The translations under genes and the position numbers were made by a program. Positions 7,262 to 14,972 of a stretch of 18,866 nucleotides of DNA are shown in pieces. This DNA is from an uncultured Bacillaceae bacterium (GTDB taxonomy: Bacteria; Bacillota; Bacilli; Caldalkalibacillales; Caldalkalibacillaceae): contig CALBTX010000222.1 of assembly GCA_937967685.1 (NCBI GenBank), positions 1 to 18,866 of the forward strand. The letters are read 5' to 3'. How positions within the stretch are numbered: the first letter of the stretch is position 1; each line of letters opens with the position of its first letter. The notes under the pieces are model-generated. The model was not told the DNA's origin. It made no database searches and saw only the letters and a program-made list of their open reading frames with translations.

Positions 7262-8200
7262 ATGTCAGAACTGGGATCATATTTAAAGCAAGTGCGGGTG
7301 GAAAAAAATCTGACGCTGGAACAAATTCAGGAAATAACCAAAATACGCAAACGATATTTAGAAGCCATAGAAAACGGTGAATACGCCATCTTGCCCGGTT
7401 CATTTTATGCTCGTGCCTTTATCAAAAGCTATGCTGAAGCGTTGGGCTTGAATGCAAACGAAACATTGCAAAAATATGCTTCGGAATTACCACAGGTACA
7501 GAGTGCCCCGGTTGATGCCGTTCCCATATCTCGCACGAAGCGAAAAGAAATGAGAGCCTCGTCATCCCCGAAATTTGGAAAATGGGTTACTATGCTGGTC
7601 TTATATGCTTTCCTTGCTTTTTTAGGTTTCATGATTTATATGGCTGTTGTCAATTACGGGGATCAAGACGATGGGTTTGTCGATCAAAATCCTGAAATCT
7701 CGGGGGAAGGAAATCTTGAAAGTAATGAGGATGCGACGGCTGCGGATGACGATCGCCAAGCTGAAAATGATCCCTCCCCGGATGCAGGAACGGATGCTTC
7801 CGCTGGTTCTGACGGCATGAATGAACAAATTGAAAATGAAGCGGCGGACGATGAGGTTTCATCGGAGGACCAGGTGATTTCACGTCAAGCAACGGAAAAT
7901 GGAACAACGATTTTTGAAATTTCAAATGCGGCTGAATTTGAGCTGATCCTGACGGCTGCCGACGGCAATGTATGGTATCAATTAACCGAATCGGCCGGAG
8001 GAAGTACGCTGGATACGGAGGAACTGCCCCACGGTGAAGAAAGAAGCTGGGAATTAACAGAGCATGGTGAAGTCGTCCTGCGCCTCGGAAATACGAAAGT
8101 GGCTACTCTTTCCATCAATGGTGAATCGGTACAGATAAGAGATCTTCCTCAAGTGCATAACCTGACGTTTCGCTTTCTGACCGACGGAGATGATGCGTAA
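7262..8200 (+). CDS. ymfM: YmfM, RodZ-like membrane-anchored helix-turn-helix protein
   Basis: A 312-residue bitopic membrane protein of the RodZ family, which links the MreB cytoskeleton to the envelope and helps to set cell shape. The N-terminal Cro/Xre-type HTH (about 5-70; LTLEQIQEITKIRKRYLEAI) sits in the cytoplasm. A basic stretch (RTKRKEMR) precedes a single membrane helix at about 108-131. A long acidic, low-complexity linker (about 133-205) leads to a C-terminal beta-rich domain of the DUF4115 type (about 210-312). It is somewhat longer than B. subtilis YmfM (about 288), mostly through the linker. It starts 4 bases after ymfK, and pgsA follows 69 bases later. That neighbourhood of shape protein and phospholipid synthase is standard in this order. 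Confidence 0.9.
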   Translation: MSELGSYLKQVRVEKNLTLEQIQEITKIRKRYLEAIENGEYAILPGSFYARAFIKSYAEALGLNANETLQKYASELPQVQSAPVDAVPISRTKRKEMRASSSPKFGKWVTMLVLYAFLAFLGFMIYMAVVNYGDQDDGFVDQNPEISGEGNLESNEDATAADDDRQAENDPSPDAGTDASAGSDGMNEQIENEAADDEVSSEDQVISRQATENGTTIFEISNAAEFELILTAADGNVWYQLTESAGGSTLDTEELPHGEERSWELTEHGEVVLRLGNTKVATLSINGESVQIRDLPQVHNLTFRFLTDGDDA

Positions 8201-8269
8201 ACATATCTTTCCTTACGAGCTGGCTTGTCATCAATGAACGCCCGACCTTGAAGCGTGGAGGAAAATTGA

Positions 8270-8860
8270 ATGAATTTAGCGAATAAAATTACGTTGGCAA
8301 GGGTTTTCCTCGTACCCGTCATCATGTTATTTTTGCTCGTCCGATTTGATTGGGGTTTCGTTCAATTTGCCGGCATCACGATCACGTACTCCGAAATTAT
8401 CGCCACATTGATTTTTATTGTTGCGGCCAGTACGGATGGTCTGGACGGATATATTGCCCGCAAGCGCAAACTGGTGACTAATTTCGGAAAATTTCTTGAT
8501 CCTTTGGCCGATAAGCTGCTCATTACCGCCGCCCTGATTTCGCTGGTTGATCGGGGGAGCGTGGAAGCGTGGATGGCCATCGTCATCATCAGCCGTGAAT
8601 TTGCCGTGACCGGTTTAAGATTGGTGGCCGCGGCCGATGGTCAAGTGATCGCTGCCAGTTCGGCTGCTAAACTCAAAACATTAACCCAAATTGTGGCCAT
8701 CGTCACCGTCATGCTCAACAATTTTCCTTTCGGCATGCTGGGGATTCCCTTTGATTGGATGGCGATGTGGATTGCCGTGATCATGACGATATACTCAGGG
8801 GTGGACTATTTCGTCAAAAACTGGAAGGTCATCCAACTGAAAAAAACCATTCGCAAATAA
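8270..8860 (+). CDS. pgsA: CDP-diacylglycerol-glycerol-3-phosphate phosphatidyltransferase
   Basis: Integral membrane enzyme making phosphatidylglycerophosphate from CDP-diacylglycerol and glycerol 3-phosphate, the committed step to phosphatidylglycerol and cardiolipin. It has 196 residues, the usual length. The full CDP-alcohol phosphatidyltransferase motif is present: D56-x2-D59-G60-x2-A63-R64-x8-G73-x3-D77-x3-D81. Hydrophobic segments at about 10-25, 40-54, 93-112, 130-150 and 160-180 fit the family's multi-helix topology. The ribosome site GTGGAGGA lies 7 bases before the ATG. It probably shares a transcript with ymfM and cinA. Confidence 0.96.
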   Translation: MNLANKITLARVFLVPVIMLFLLVRFDWGFVQFAGITITYSEIIATLIFIVAASTDGLDGYIARKRKLVTNFGKFLDPLADKLLITAALISLVDRGSVEAWMAIVIISREFAVTGLRLVAAADGQVIAASSAAKLKTLTQIVAIVTVMLNNFPFGMLGIPFDWMAMWIAVIMTIYSGVDYFVKNWKVIQLKKTIRK

Positions 8861-8923
8861 TCGTTTTTGGAGCAGTTGCGCGTTGGCACTGCGAAATTTT
8901 TTAAAGTTAAGAAAGGGTGCGCG

Positions 8924-10171
8924 ATGAAAGCAGAAATTATATCCATTGGCACAGAACTGTTGCTGGGTCAGATTACGAATACGAATGCCAGATATCTTTC
9001 CGAACGGTTAAACGATCTCGGCCTGCACGTTTATTTCCATACGGTGGTTGGGGATAACCCTGACCGCTTGCGGTCACAGCTTGAGATTTCCACTTCGAGG
9101 TCTGACGTGCTCATTTTTACTGGTGGATTGGGGCCGACGAAAGATGACTTGACGAAAGAATGTATCGCTCGTTTTTTGGGACGGGAATTGGAATTGAATC
9201 AAGCAGCGATGGAGCAGATCAAGCAATTTTTTCAAAGTCGCAAAACCCGCATGACAGCCAATAACCAACGGCAGGCCATGGTCATCAAAGGCTGCCGGTT
9301 ATTTCCGAATGAAAACGGACTGGCTCCGGGGATGGCGGTTGCCGAAAAAGGCAAGCATTTCTTACTGTTTCCCGGGCCGCCGAGCGAATTGCAGCCCATG
9401 TTTGAGAAGTACGGCACGGCTTATTTACAGAAACTGAATCCAAACCGGCAAGTCGTCTACTCTAAAGTGATGCGCTTTTGCGGCATCGGTGAGTCCAGTC
9501 TGGAAATGGAACTGCAAGACTTGATAGATGGACAGACGAATCCGACGATCGCGCCTCTGGCCAAAGAAGGGGAGGTCACCCTGAGGATGACGAGCCTTTC
9601 TGCCAGCAAGGAAGCGGCAGAAGAAAATATGCGTGATTTAATTGAAGAAATTAAGCGCCGGGTGGGTGAATATGTATATGGATGGGATGATGACGAATTA
9701 CCGTCCGTATTAGTCCGTCTTCTGCAAGAAAACAGGATGACCATTTCCGTCGCTGAAAGCTGTACCGGAGGATTGCTCAGCCACTATATCACCGGCGTGA
9801 GCGGGGCAAGTGCCGTTTTTCCCGGAGGAACGGTTTGTTATGCGACCCGGATTAAACAACTGTTAGGTCTGGGCACTGATGTCATTGAGCAGGATGGGGT
9901 TGTCAGCAGTCGGTGTGCCAGGGAACTGGCCGTGAATATTCGCCGCCAGTTTGGCACAGATGTTGGCCTGGGCATCACAGGTGTTGCCGGACCGACACCT
10001 CAGGAAGGGAAGCCCATCGGTCTCGTCTATATCGGCATCGCCCTGGGGCAGCAAACAATCGTCAAAGAAGTGCATTTGGGCGGCAATCGCAGTAAAATCA
10101 AACTCCGCGCCGCAAAACTGGCCATGTTTTGGACGATTAAAGCGATTGAGCAAACGCTCCAAAAAGGATGA
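8924..10171 (+). CDS. cinA: CinA, nicotinamide-nucleotide amidase / competence-damage protein
   Basis: A two-domain protein of 415 residues. The N-terminal MoCF-like domain (about 1-170) has the family motif TGGLGPTKDD at 66-75. In characterised CinA proteins it hydrolyses ADP-ribose and related compounds. The C-terminal PncC-type domain (about 255-415) has AESCTGG with S279 as the probable nucleophile, and GITGVAGPT. It deamidates nicotinamide mononucleotide to recycle NAD made free by DNA ligase. ATG 8924 is chosen: GAAAGGG at 8911-8917 precedes it by 6 bases and the protein then opens with the conserved MKAEIISIGTELLLGQ. The in-frame extension to 8867 has no ribosome site. recA follows after 119 bases with its own promoter; cinA-recA adjacency is widespread in Firmicutes. 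Confidence 0.95.
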   Translation: MKAEIISIGTELLLGQITNTNARYLSERLNDLGLHVYFHTVVGDNPDRLRSQLEISTSRSDVLIFTGGLGPTKDDLTKECIARFLGRELELNQAAMEQIKQFFQSRKTRMTANNQRQAMVIKGCRLFPNENGLAPGMAVAEKGKHFLLFPGPPSELQPMFEKYGTAYLQKLNPNRQVVYSKVMRFCGIGESSLEMELQDLIDGQTNPTIAPLAKEGEVTLRMTSLSASKEAAEENMRDLIEEIKRRVGEYVYGWDDDELPSVLVRLLQENRMTISVAESCTGGLLSHYITGVSGASAVFPGGTVCYATRIKQLLGLGTDVIEQDGVVSSRCARELAVNIRRQFGTDVGLGITGVAGPTPQEGKPIGLVYIGIALGQQTIVKEVHLGGNRSKIKLRAAKLAMFWTIKAIEQTLQKG

Positions 10172-10203
10172 CGGTCTAATAAATGGATTTGTTTAAAAAG
10201 ACA

Positions 10204-10217
10204 CGAATAAACGTTCG
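10204..10217 (+). promoter_or_regulatory. LexA (DinR) operator of recA
   Basis: CGAATAAACGTTCG matches the Gram-positive SOS box CGAAC-N4-GTTCG at nine of ten fixed positions. It overlaps the -35 region of the recA promoter, so bound LexA would block RNA polymerase. This supports damage-inducible recA expression, as known in B. subtilis. Confidence 0.85.
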
Positions 10218-10242
10218 ACTTTTTGCGGGCAAATGGTATAAT
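10215..10242 (+). promoter_or_regulatory. sigma-A promoter of recA
   Basis: Consensus extended -10 TGGTATAAT (10234-10242) with a weak -35 TCGACT (10215-10220) and a 16-base spacer. The predicted start is near 10249, about 42 bases before the ATG. The -35 shares bases with the LexA box. Confidence 0.85.
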
Positions 10243-10290
10243 AGCCATAAGGCAATAGTTTACATTTGAATTGGTAAGGGAGAGTTGGAT

Positions 10291-11349
10291 ATGTCAGATC
10301 GTCGTGCCGCACTGGATATGGCCCTGCGTCAAATTGAAAAGCAGTTTGGTAAAGGTTCGGTCATGAAATTAGGAGAAGCCGCGGCCAATCAACAAGTTTC
10401 CGTCATTTCAAGCGGCTCTCTCGCCCTGGATATATCGCTGGGGATTGGCGGTTACCCGCGCGGCAGAATTATCGAAATATACGGTCCCGAATCCTCGGGA
10501 AAGACCACCGTTGCTTTGCACGCCATTGCCGAGGCCCAAAAGAACGGTGGACAAGCTGCCTTTATCGATGCCGAACATGCTTTGGATCCGACATATGCCC
10601 GTAAGTTGGGCGTGAACATTGATGAACTGCTTCTTTCGCAGCCCGATACGGGAGAACAGGCGCTTGAAATCGCCGAGGCGCTCGTTCGCAGTGGAGCAGT
10701 GGATATCATCGTTATTGATTCTGTGGCCGCCTTGGTTCCGAAAGCCGAAATAGAGGGAGAGATGGGCGATGCACACGTCGGCTTGCAGGCAAGGCTGATG
10801 TCTCAGGCTTTGCGCAAATTATCCGGGGCGATCAGCAAATCAAAATCGATTGCCATTTTTATTAATCAGATCCGGGAAAAAGTCGGCGTCATGTTTGGTA
10901 ATCCCGAAACAACTCCCGGCGGGCGCGCTTTAAAGTTTTATTCAACCATACGTCTCGAAGTCCGCCGTGCTGAATCGATTAAGCAAGGTAATGAAATGAT
11001 TGGTAACAAAACGAAAATTAAAGTGGTTAAAAACAAGGTCGCCCCCCCTTTTAAACAGTGTGACGTGGACATTATGTACGGTGAAGGCGTCTCCCGGGAA
11101 GGAAGCATCATTGATATCGGTACTGAATTGGATATCATCCAAAAAAGCGGATCCTGGTATTCTTACAGTGACCAACGTTTAGGTCAGGGGCGGGAGAATG
11201 CGAAAGAATATTTGGTGGAAAATCCCGAGGTGGCCCTGGATATTGAAAATCAAATTAGGGAATATCATGGGCTTGAAAAAGTCGTCGCTTCAACCCGAGA
11301 AGCAGGAGAAAACGACATGGAAGAAGAGTTGGCATTGGATCTTGAATGA
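10291..11349 (+). CDS. recA: recombinase RecA
   Basis: DNA-dependent ATPase that forms filaments on single-stranded DNA, drives strand exchange and triggers LexA self-cleavage. It has 352 residues and is near-identical in style to Bacillus RecA. Visible motifs are Walker A GPESSGKT at 65-72, Walker B with D143 in IIVIDSVAAL, the MAW region with GDAHVGLQARLMSQALRKLS, and the L2 loop with FINQIREKVGVMFGNPETTP. The C-terminal tail is acidic (ENDMEEELALDLE), as usual. ATG 10291 is chosen because AAGGGAGAG (10276-10284) precedes it by 6 bases; the TTG at 10285 abuts that site. Controlled by the LexA box upstream. A terminator separates it from recX. Confidence 0.98.
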   Translation: MSDRRAALDMALRQIEKQFGKGSVMKLGEAAANQQVSVISSGSLALDISLGIGGYPRGRIIEIYGPESSGKTTVALHAIAEAQKNGGQAAFIDAEHALDPTYARKLGVNIDELLLSQPDTGEQALEIAEALVRSGAVDIIVIDSVAALVPKAEIEGEMGDAHVGLQARLMSQALRKLSGAISKSKSIAIFINQIREKVGVMFGNPETTPGGRALKFYSTIRLEVRRAESIKQGNEMIGNKTKIKVVKNKVAPPFKQCDVDIMYGEGVSREGSIIDIGTELDIIQKSGSWYSYSDQRLGQGRENAKEYLVENPEVALDIENQIREYHGLEKVVASTREAGENDMEEELALDLE

Positions 11350-11364
11350 TGATGACTTGATCAT

Positions 11365-11394
11365 AGGGGTGCTGTCGCTGACAGGCCCCTTTTT
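11365..11394 (+). terminator. Rho-independent terminator between recA and recX
   Basis: AGGGG and CTGTC (11365-11376) pair with GACAG and CCCCT (11380-11390) across a three-base loop, with a small internal bulge, followed by five T. The gap then runs directly into the recX ribosome site, and I see no promoter between, so recX probably depends on read-through. Confidence 0.75.
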
Positions 11395-11441
11395 CACTTG
11401 ATGAGCCCAACCTTGTCCGTCAGAAAGGATGTGAGGCTTAA

Positions 11442-12110
11442 ATGGATGATCACAGACGCCCTCCCGCCGAACGACAGGGAGAAATTACGGCGATACAGCG
11501 CGTGCCGCAAGCATCAAAACGCTATCACGTTTATATTGACGGCGAATATGCATTTTCTGTACATGAGGATGTTTTGCTTGAGTTCCGTTTATTAAAAGGG
11601 AAAAAAATTAACCCCGCCGAACTGGCACTCATTTTTCAAGAAGAAGAAAAAAAGAAGCTGGAACGCACAGCTCTGCGTTATTTAAGTTATCGTCCTCGGA
11701 CGACGAGAGAAATGCAAGATTACTTAACGAAAAAGCAATTTCGGCAAGATCAAATAAGTTCTTTGCTTGAAAAGTGGAAAAAAGAGGGGTATTTGGACGA
11801 TGAAGCTTTTGCCAGGCAGTGGGTGACTGAAAGAATGAACAATCAAAAAAAAGGAAGATATTTACTGCAACACGAATTGGCCCAAAAAGGGATCGACGAG
11901 GCTATCATGACCCGTATTTTGGATGACATCGATCCCGAACTTGAACGCCGGGCGTGTCTTGCCGCGGCCGAAAAAAAATGGGCTAGTTTAACGGGGCTTA
12001 AGGAGGATAAACAGAAAGAGAAACTGTTTCGTTATTTGTATGGGAGAGGTTTTGCTTACGACCTTGCAGCCAGCGTTTTTAAACAATTGAGGACGGAACA
12101 CGAACAGTGA
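11442..12110 (+). CDS. recX: RecX, regulator of RecA
   Basis: Three-helix-repeat protein that binds RecA filaments and modulates their growth and ATPase. It has 222 residues, shorter than B. subtilis RecX (about 264). Family features are the beta-rich N-terminal part (YHVYIDGEYAFSVHEDVL), then helical repeats with LRYLSYRPRTTREMQDYL, the hallmark GYLDDEAFARQWV, and LLQHELAQKGIDEAI. A ribosome site GTGAGG (11431-11436) lies 5 bases before the ATG. It follows recA by 92 bases. In B. subtilis the gene (yfhG) sits elsewhere; the recA-recX order here is like many other bacteria. With no promoter seen in the gap, it should be co-induced with recA by read-through. Confidence 0.92.
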   Translation: MDDHRRPPAERQGEITAIQRVPQASKRYHVYIDGEYAFSVHEDVLLEFRLLKGKKINPAELALIFQEEEKKKLERTALRYLSYRPRTTREMQDYLTKKQFRQDQISSLLEKWKKEGYLDDEAFARQWVTERMNNQKKGRYLLQHELAQKGIDEAIMTRILDDIDPELERRACLAAAEKKWASLTGLKEDKQKEKLFRYLYGRGFAYDLAASVFKQLRTEHEQ

Positions 12111-12135
12111 ATCAGCTGGACCGAATGGAAACTTC

Positions 12136-12164
12136 TTGACATGCATTTTGCACAAATATACAAT
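12136..12164 (+). promoter_or_regulatory. strong sigma-A promoter upstream of rny
   Basis: Perfect -35 TTGACA (12136-12141), an ideal 17-base spacer, and -10 TACAAT (12159-12164, one mismatch). The predicted start is near 12171, giving a leader of about 270 bases before the rny ATG, or a short RNA if transcription stops at the terminator-like hairpin near 12228. Confidence 0.8.
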
Positions 12165-12171
12165 TAAATTG

Positions 12172-12228
12172 CACCGTGATACGGTGTTCATACGTTTTTC
12201 CACGGGAAACCCGCTTTTTCTTTTTTTT
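12172..12228 (+). promoter_or_regulatory. possible attenuator or short terminated RNA ahead of rny
   Basis: The predicted transcript opens with a 6-bp perfect stem with a 3-base loop (CACCGT/ACGGTG, 12172-12186). A second stem CGGG-AAA-CCCG (12203-12213) follows, with 13 T among the next 15 bases. The second stem is short for a terminator, but the T run is unusually long. CCGTG (12174-12178) is also complementary to CACGG (12201-12205); that pairing would disrupt both stems. The element may end recX transcription, yield a short RNA, or attenuate rny. Inference only. Confidence 0.4.
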
Positions 12229-12441
12229 GTCCAAAAAACGATGTAGCATGAACAGCTCATCGCTTGAAGGGTACTCAATGCGTTTCTTCATGAGGATAAT
12301 GCTGGCCGACATGAGTAAAATGCTGGCTGATGAAAGGCTTGGTATCGCACGATTTATGATTTTAAAAATGTATGACAGTTGAACGATTGTTTTAAGTACG
12401 CTTGACAGAAGGACCGGTTGTTAGCAAGAGGAGGTGAATAT

Positions 12442-13995
12442 ATGTTATCAAACATCCCTTTATGGATGGGCATCTCCATTTTGCTAATCACTTCTGCTGT
12501 CGGTTTCGGTGTCGGGTATTTTGTTCGCAAATCTTCGGCTGAACGGAAAATAAGCAGTGCTGAAGATCAAGCCAAACTCATCGTAGAAAATGCGAATAAA
12601 GAGGCTGAATCGTTAAAAAAAGAACGGATTGTAGAAGCCAAAGACGAGGCTTACAAAATTAGATCAGAGGCTGAAAATGAAATAAAGGAGCGCCGAAATG
12701 AAATTCAGCGTCAAGAGAATCGGCTGATACAAAAAGAAGAATTATTGGATCGTAAGCTAGAATCATTAGAGCAAAAAGAAGAATCCCTAAACCAAAAACA
12801 GCGACATACAGAAGAGATCCAAAGCAAAGTGGATGCACTGTACAAAGAACAGATCGCTGAACTTGAACGTATTTCTAATTTGACAAAGGAAGAAGCCAAA
12901 AAGACGATTCTTGCCAATGTGGAAGAAGAAGTACGTCACGAAACGGCGATCTTGGTTAAAGACATTGAAATGCGCGCCAGAGAAGAAGCGGAGAAGAAAG
13001 CGAAAGAGATTCTTTCCTTGGCGATTCAACGTTGTGCGGCAGATCATGTAGCCGAAACGACGGTTTCTGTCGTATCTTTGCCAAACGATGAAATGAAAGG
13101 TCGGATCATCGGTCGAGAAGGGCGCAATATTCGAGCGCTGGAAACACTAACCGGTATAGATTTGATTATTGATGATACACCTGAAGCCGTTATTTTATCC
13201 GGCTTTGACCCGATACGCCGAGAAATTGCCAAGACCGCATTGGAAAAATTAGTGACAGACGGGCGTATCCATCCCGCACGTATTGAAGAAACGGTCGAAA
13301 AGGCAAGGCGTGAAGTGGACGAGAGAATTCGTGAATACGGCGAGCAGGCCACCTTTGAAACAGGTGTTCACGGTCTTCACCCCGATCTGATTAAAATATT
13401 GGGTCGGCTCAAATTTCGCACAAGTTACGGTCAAAATGTGTTAAAACATTCGATGGAAGTGGCTTATTTGACGGGGCTCATGGCTGCCGAATTGGGGGAG
13501 GACGTCACGTTGGCCAGACGGGCTGGCCTTCTGCACGATATTGGCAAGGCGATAGACCATGAGATTGATGGGAGCCATGTTGAAATCGGCATTGAGCTGG
13601 CCAGGAAGTATAAGGAGCATGAAGTGGTCATCAACGGTATCGCCTCCCATCACGGTGATGTGCCCCCCAACTCGATCATTTCCACACTTGTTGGTGCGGC
13701 AGACGCTCTCTCTGCAGCTCGACCTGGTGCCAGAAGAGAAACGTTGGAAACGTATATTAAACGCTTAGAAAAACTCGAAGAAATTTCCGAATCCTTTGAT
13801 GGCGTCGAAAAATCTTATGCGATCCAAGCCGGCCGTGAATTGCGCATTATTGTCAAACCCGATCAGGTAGATGATGCGGAGGCCTTCCATTTGGCTCGAA
13901 ACATCACTAAGAAAATTGAGGCGAACTTAGACTATCCCGGCCATATTAAAGTGACCGTCATTCGGGAAACAAGAGCAGTGGAATATGCCAAATAG
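12442..13995 (+). CDS. rny: ribonuclease Y
   Basis: Membrane-anchored endoribonuclease that begins decay of much Bacillus mRNA. It has 517 residues (usual about 520). Domains in order: one N-terminal membrane helix (about 5-28), a long charged coiled coil (about 30-190), a KH RNA-binding domain with the IIGREGR loop at 222-228, and an HD metal-dependent domain with the catalytic H365-D366 in RAGLLHDIGKAIDHE and a further HH in IASHHGD. ATG 12442 is chosen: GAGGAGGTGA directly precedes it, and the upstream in-frame TTG at 12418 has no such site. A strong promoter lies 270 bases upstream and a strong terminator just downstream, so it can form a single-gene unit. ymdA is the older name. Confidence 0.97.
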   Translation: MLSNIPLWMGISILLITSAVGFGVGYFVRKSSAERKISSAEDQAKLIVENANKEAESLKKERIVEAKDEAYKIRSEAENEIKERRNEIQRQENRLIQKEELLDRKLESLEQKEESLNQKQRHTEEIQSKVDALYKEQIAELERISNLTKEEAKKTILANVEEEVRHETAILVKDIEMRAREEAEKKAKEILSLAIQRCAADHVAETTVSVVSLPNDEMKGRIIGREGRNIRALETLTGIDLIIDDTPEAVILSGFDPIRREIAKTALEKLVTDGRIHPARIEETVEKARREVDERIREYGEQATFETGVHGLHPDLIKILGRLKFRTSYGQNVLKHSMEVAYLTGLMAAELGEDVTLARRAGLLHDIGKAIDHEIDGSHVEIGIELARKYKEHEVVINGIASHHGDVPPNSIISTLVGAADALSAARPGARRETLETYIKRLEKLEEISESFDGVEKSYAIQAGRELRIIVKPDQVDDAEAFHLARNITKKIEANLDYPGHIKVTVIRETRAVEYAK

Positions 13996-14002
13996 CGAGA
14001 AG

Positions 14003-14030
14003 AAAAGTGGCTTTTTTAGCCACTTTTTTT
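14003..14030 (+). terminator. Rho-independent terminator after rny
   Basis: A 10-bp perfect stem (14003-14012 with 14018-14027; AAAAGTGGCT/AGCCACTTTT) with a five-T loop and a tail continuing as T to 14030. It starts 7 bases after the rny stop. The A/T-rich arms mean it could also act in reverse. Confidence 0.92.
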
Positions 14031-14135
14031 CATGCCCTTTTTTTCATGACGATGTTTGAATCTGATGTTTGCATCTTATGTCTGAATCAGCTCAAAATGG
14101 CTGCGTGCGGCTTAGTTTCTTTGATGAATGAGATG

Positions 14136-14144
14136 TGCTAAAAT
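14136..14144 (+). promoter_or_regulatory. extended -10 promoter of ymdB
   Basis: TGCTAAAAT fits TG-N-TATAAT with one mismatch. The only -35 candidate at proper distance is TTTCTT (14116-14121), which is poor. The predicted start is near 14151, giving a short leader before ymdB. Its position after the rny terminator supports a separate ymdB unit. Confidence 0.5.
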
Positions 14145-14168
14145 AGAGAGCAGCAGAGGAGGTTCTTC

Positions 14169-14972
14169 ATGAGGATTTTATTTATCGGTGATGTCGTCGG
14201 TTCACCGGGTCGTGAGATGCTCCATACTTTTCTTCCCCAATTAAAAAGAAAATATCAACCGACACTGACGATTGTTAATGGTGAAAATGCCGCAGGGGGT
14301 AAAGGCATTACAGAAAAGATTGCTAAAAGCTTTTTTGAAAGCGGTGTCCATGTCATCACTCTCGGCAATCATACTTGGGACCAAAAACATATCGGTGATT
14401 ATTTGGACCAGGCATCCAATATCATCCGTCCAGCGAATTATCCTGCTGGGGCGCCTGGATCAGGATATGCGCTTTTGACCATCAATCAATATAAGGTGGC
14501 GGTGATGAGTCTCCAAGGAAGAACTTTTCTTCCGGCCTTGGATTGTCCTTTTCGCAAAGCGGAAGCGCTGCTTGGAGAAATATATGAACATACGCGGATC
14601 ATTTTCGTCGATTTTCATGCCGAAGCGACGAGTGAAAAAGAGGCGATGGGTTGGTTTCTCGATGGCAAAGTGAGCGCCGTTGTCGGCACACACACCCATG
14701 TGCAAACGGCCGATGAGCGCCTGCTTCCCCAAAAAACGGCATATATGACGGATGTAGGCATGACGGGTCCTCGGAATGCTATTCTGGGCATGAAAAAAGA
14801 ATCGATTCTTTATCGGTTTTTAACCGGGATGCCCTCCCGTTTTGAAGTGGCTGAGAAAAGTCCCGCTCAATTAAACGGCGTGCTCATATCTGTTGATCCC
14901 CATACCGGTTTGGCGGACGATATTATGAGAATCGCCATAGATGATGACCACCCGTTCACCGAAGAGGGATGA
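14169..14972 (+). CDS. ymdB: YmdB, metallophosphoesterase (cyclic nucleotide phosphodiesterase)
   Basis: Bimetal phosphodiesterase of 267 residues. B. subtilis YmdB hydrolyses 2',3'- and 3',5'-cyclic nucleotides and influences biofilm and motility choice. The metal ligands all appear at the expected positions: D8 (IGDVVG), E39 (VNGENAAGGKG), N67-H68 (LGNHTWD), H150 (VDFHAE), and H175 and H177 (GTHTHVQ). GAGGAGG lies close before the ATG. The last ten codons (DDDHPFTEEG, stop) are the first copy of a 29-bp tandem repeat that continues past the stop. The stop TGA overlaps an ATG (ATGA). Confidence 0.95.
   Translation: MRILFIGDVVGSPGREMLHTFLPQLKRKYQPTLTIVNGENAAGGKGITEKIAKSFFESGVHVITLGNHTWDQKHIGDYLDQASNIIRPANYPAGAPGSGYALLTINQYKVAVMSLQGRTFLPALDCPFRKAEALLGEIYEHTRIIFVDFHAEATSEKEAMGWFLDGKVSAVVGTHTHVQTADERLLPQKTAYMTDVGMTGPRNAILGMKKESILYRFLTGMPSRFEVAEKSPAQLNGVLISVDPHTGLADDIMRIAIDDDHPFTEEG

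Larger units (their letters stand above)
12111..12441 (+). other. 331-bp gap between recX and rny
   Basis: No convincing gene. It holds a near-consensus sigma-A promoter (12136-12164), a short hairpin at the predicted transcript start (12172-12186), a terminator-like hairpin with a T run (12203-12228), and then about 200 bases of AT-rich sequence before the rny ribosome site. A 66-codon minus-strand frame (12112-12312) crosses it but has no ribosome site. Confidence 0.7.

Noticed and set aside
8852..8908. ComK-like A/T boxes upstream of cinA
   Set aside because: AAAT-N5-TTTT is near the ComK half-site pattern, but a properly spaced second box is lacking and such AT-rich matches are common.
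8867..8923. Longer CinA start
   Set aside because: No ribosome site before 8867, whereas GAAAGGG precedes ATG 8924 and the conserved MKAEIISIGTE begins there.
12176..12382. Plus-strand 68-codon frame in the recX-rny gap (GTG start)
   Set aside because: The start would be only about five bases after the predicted transcript start, inside a hairpin, without a ribosome site, and the frame crosses the T run.
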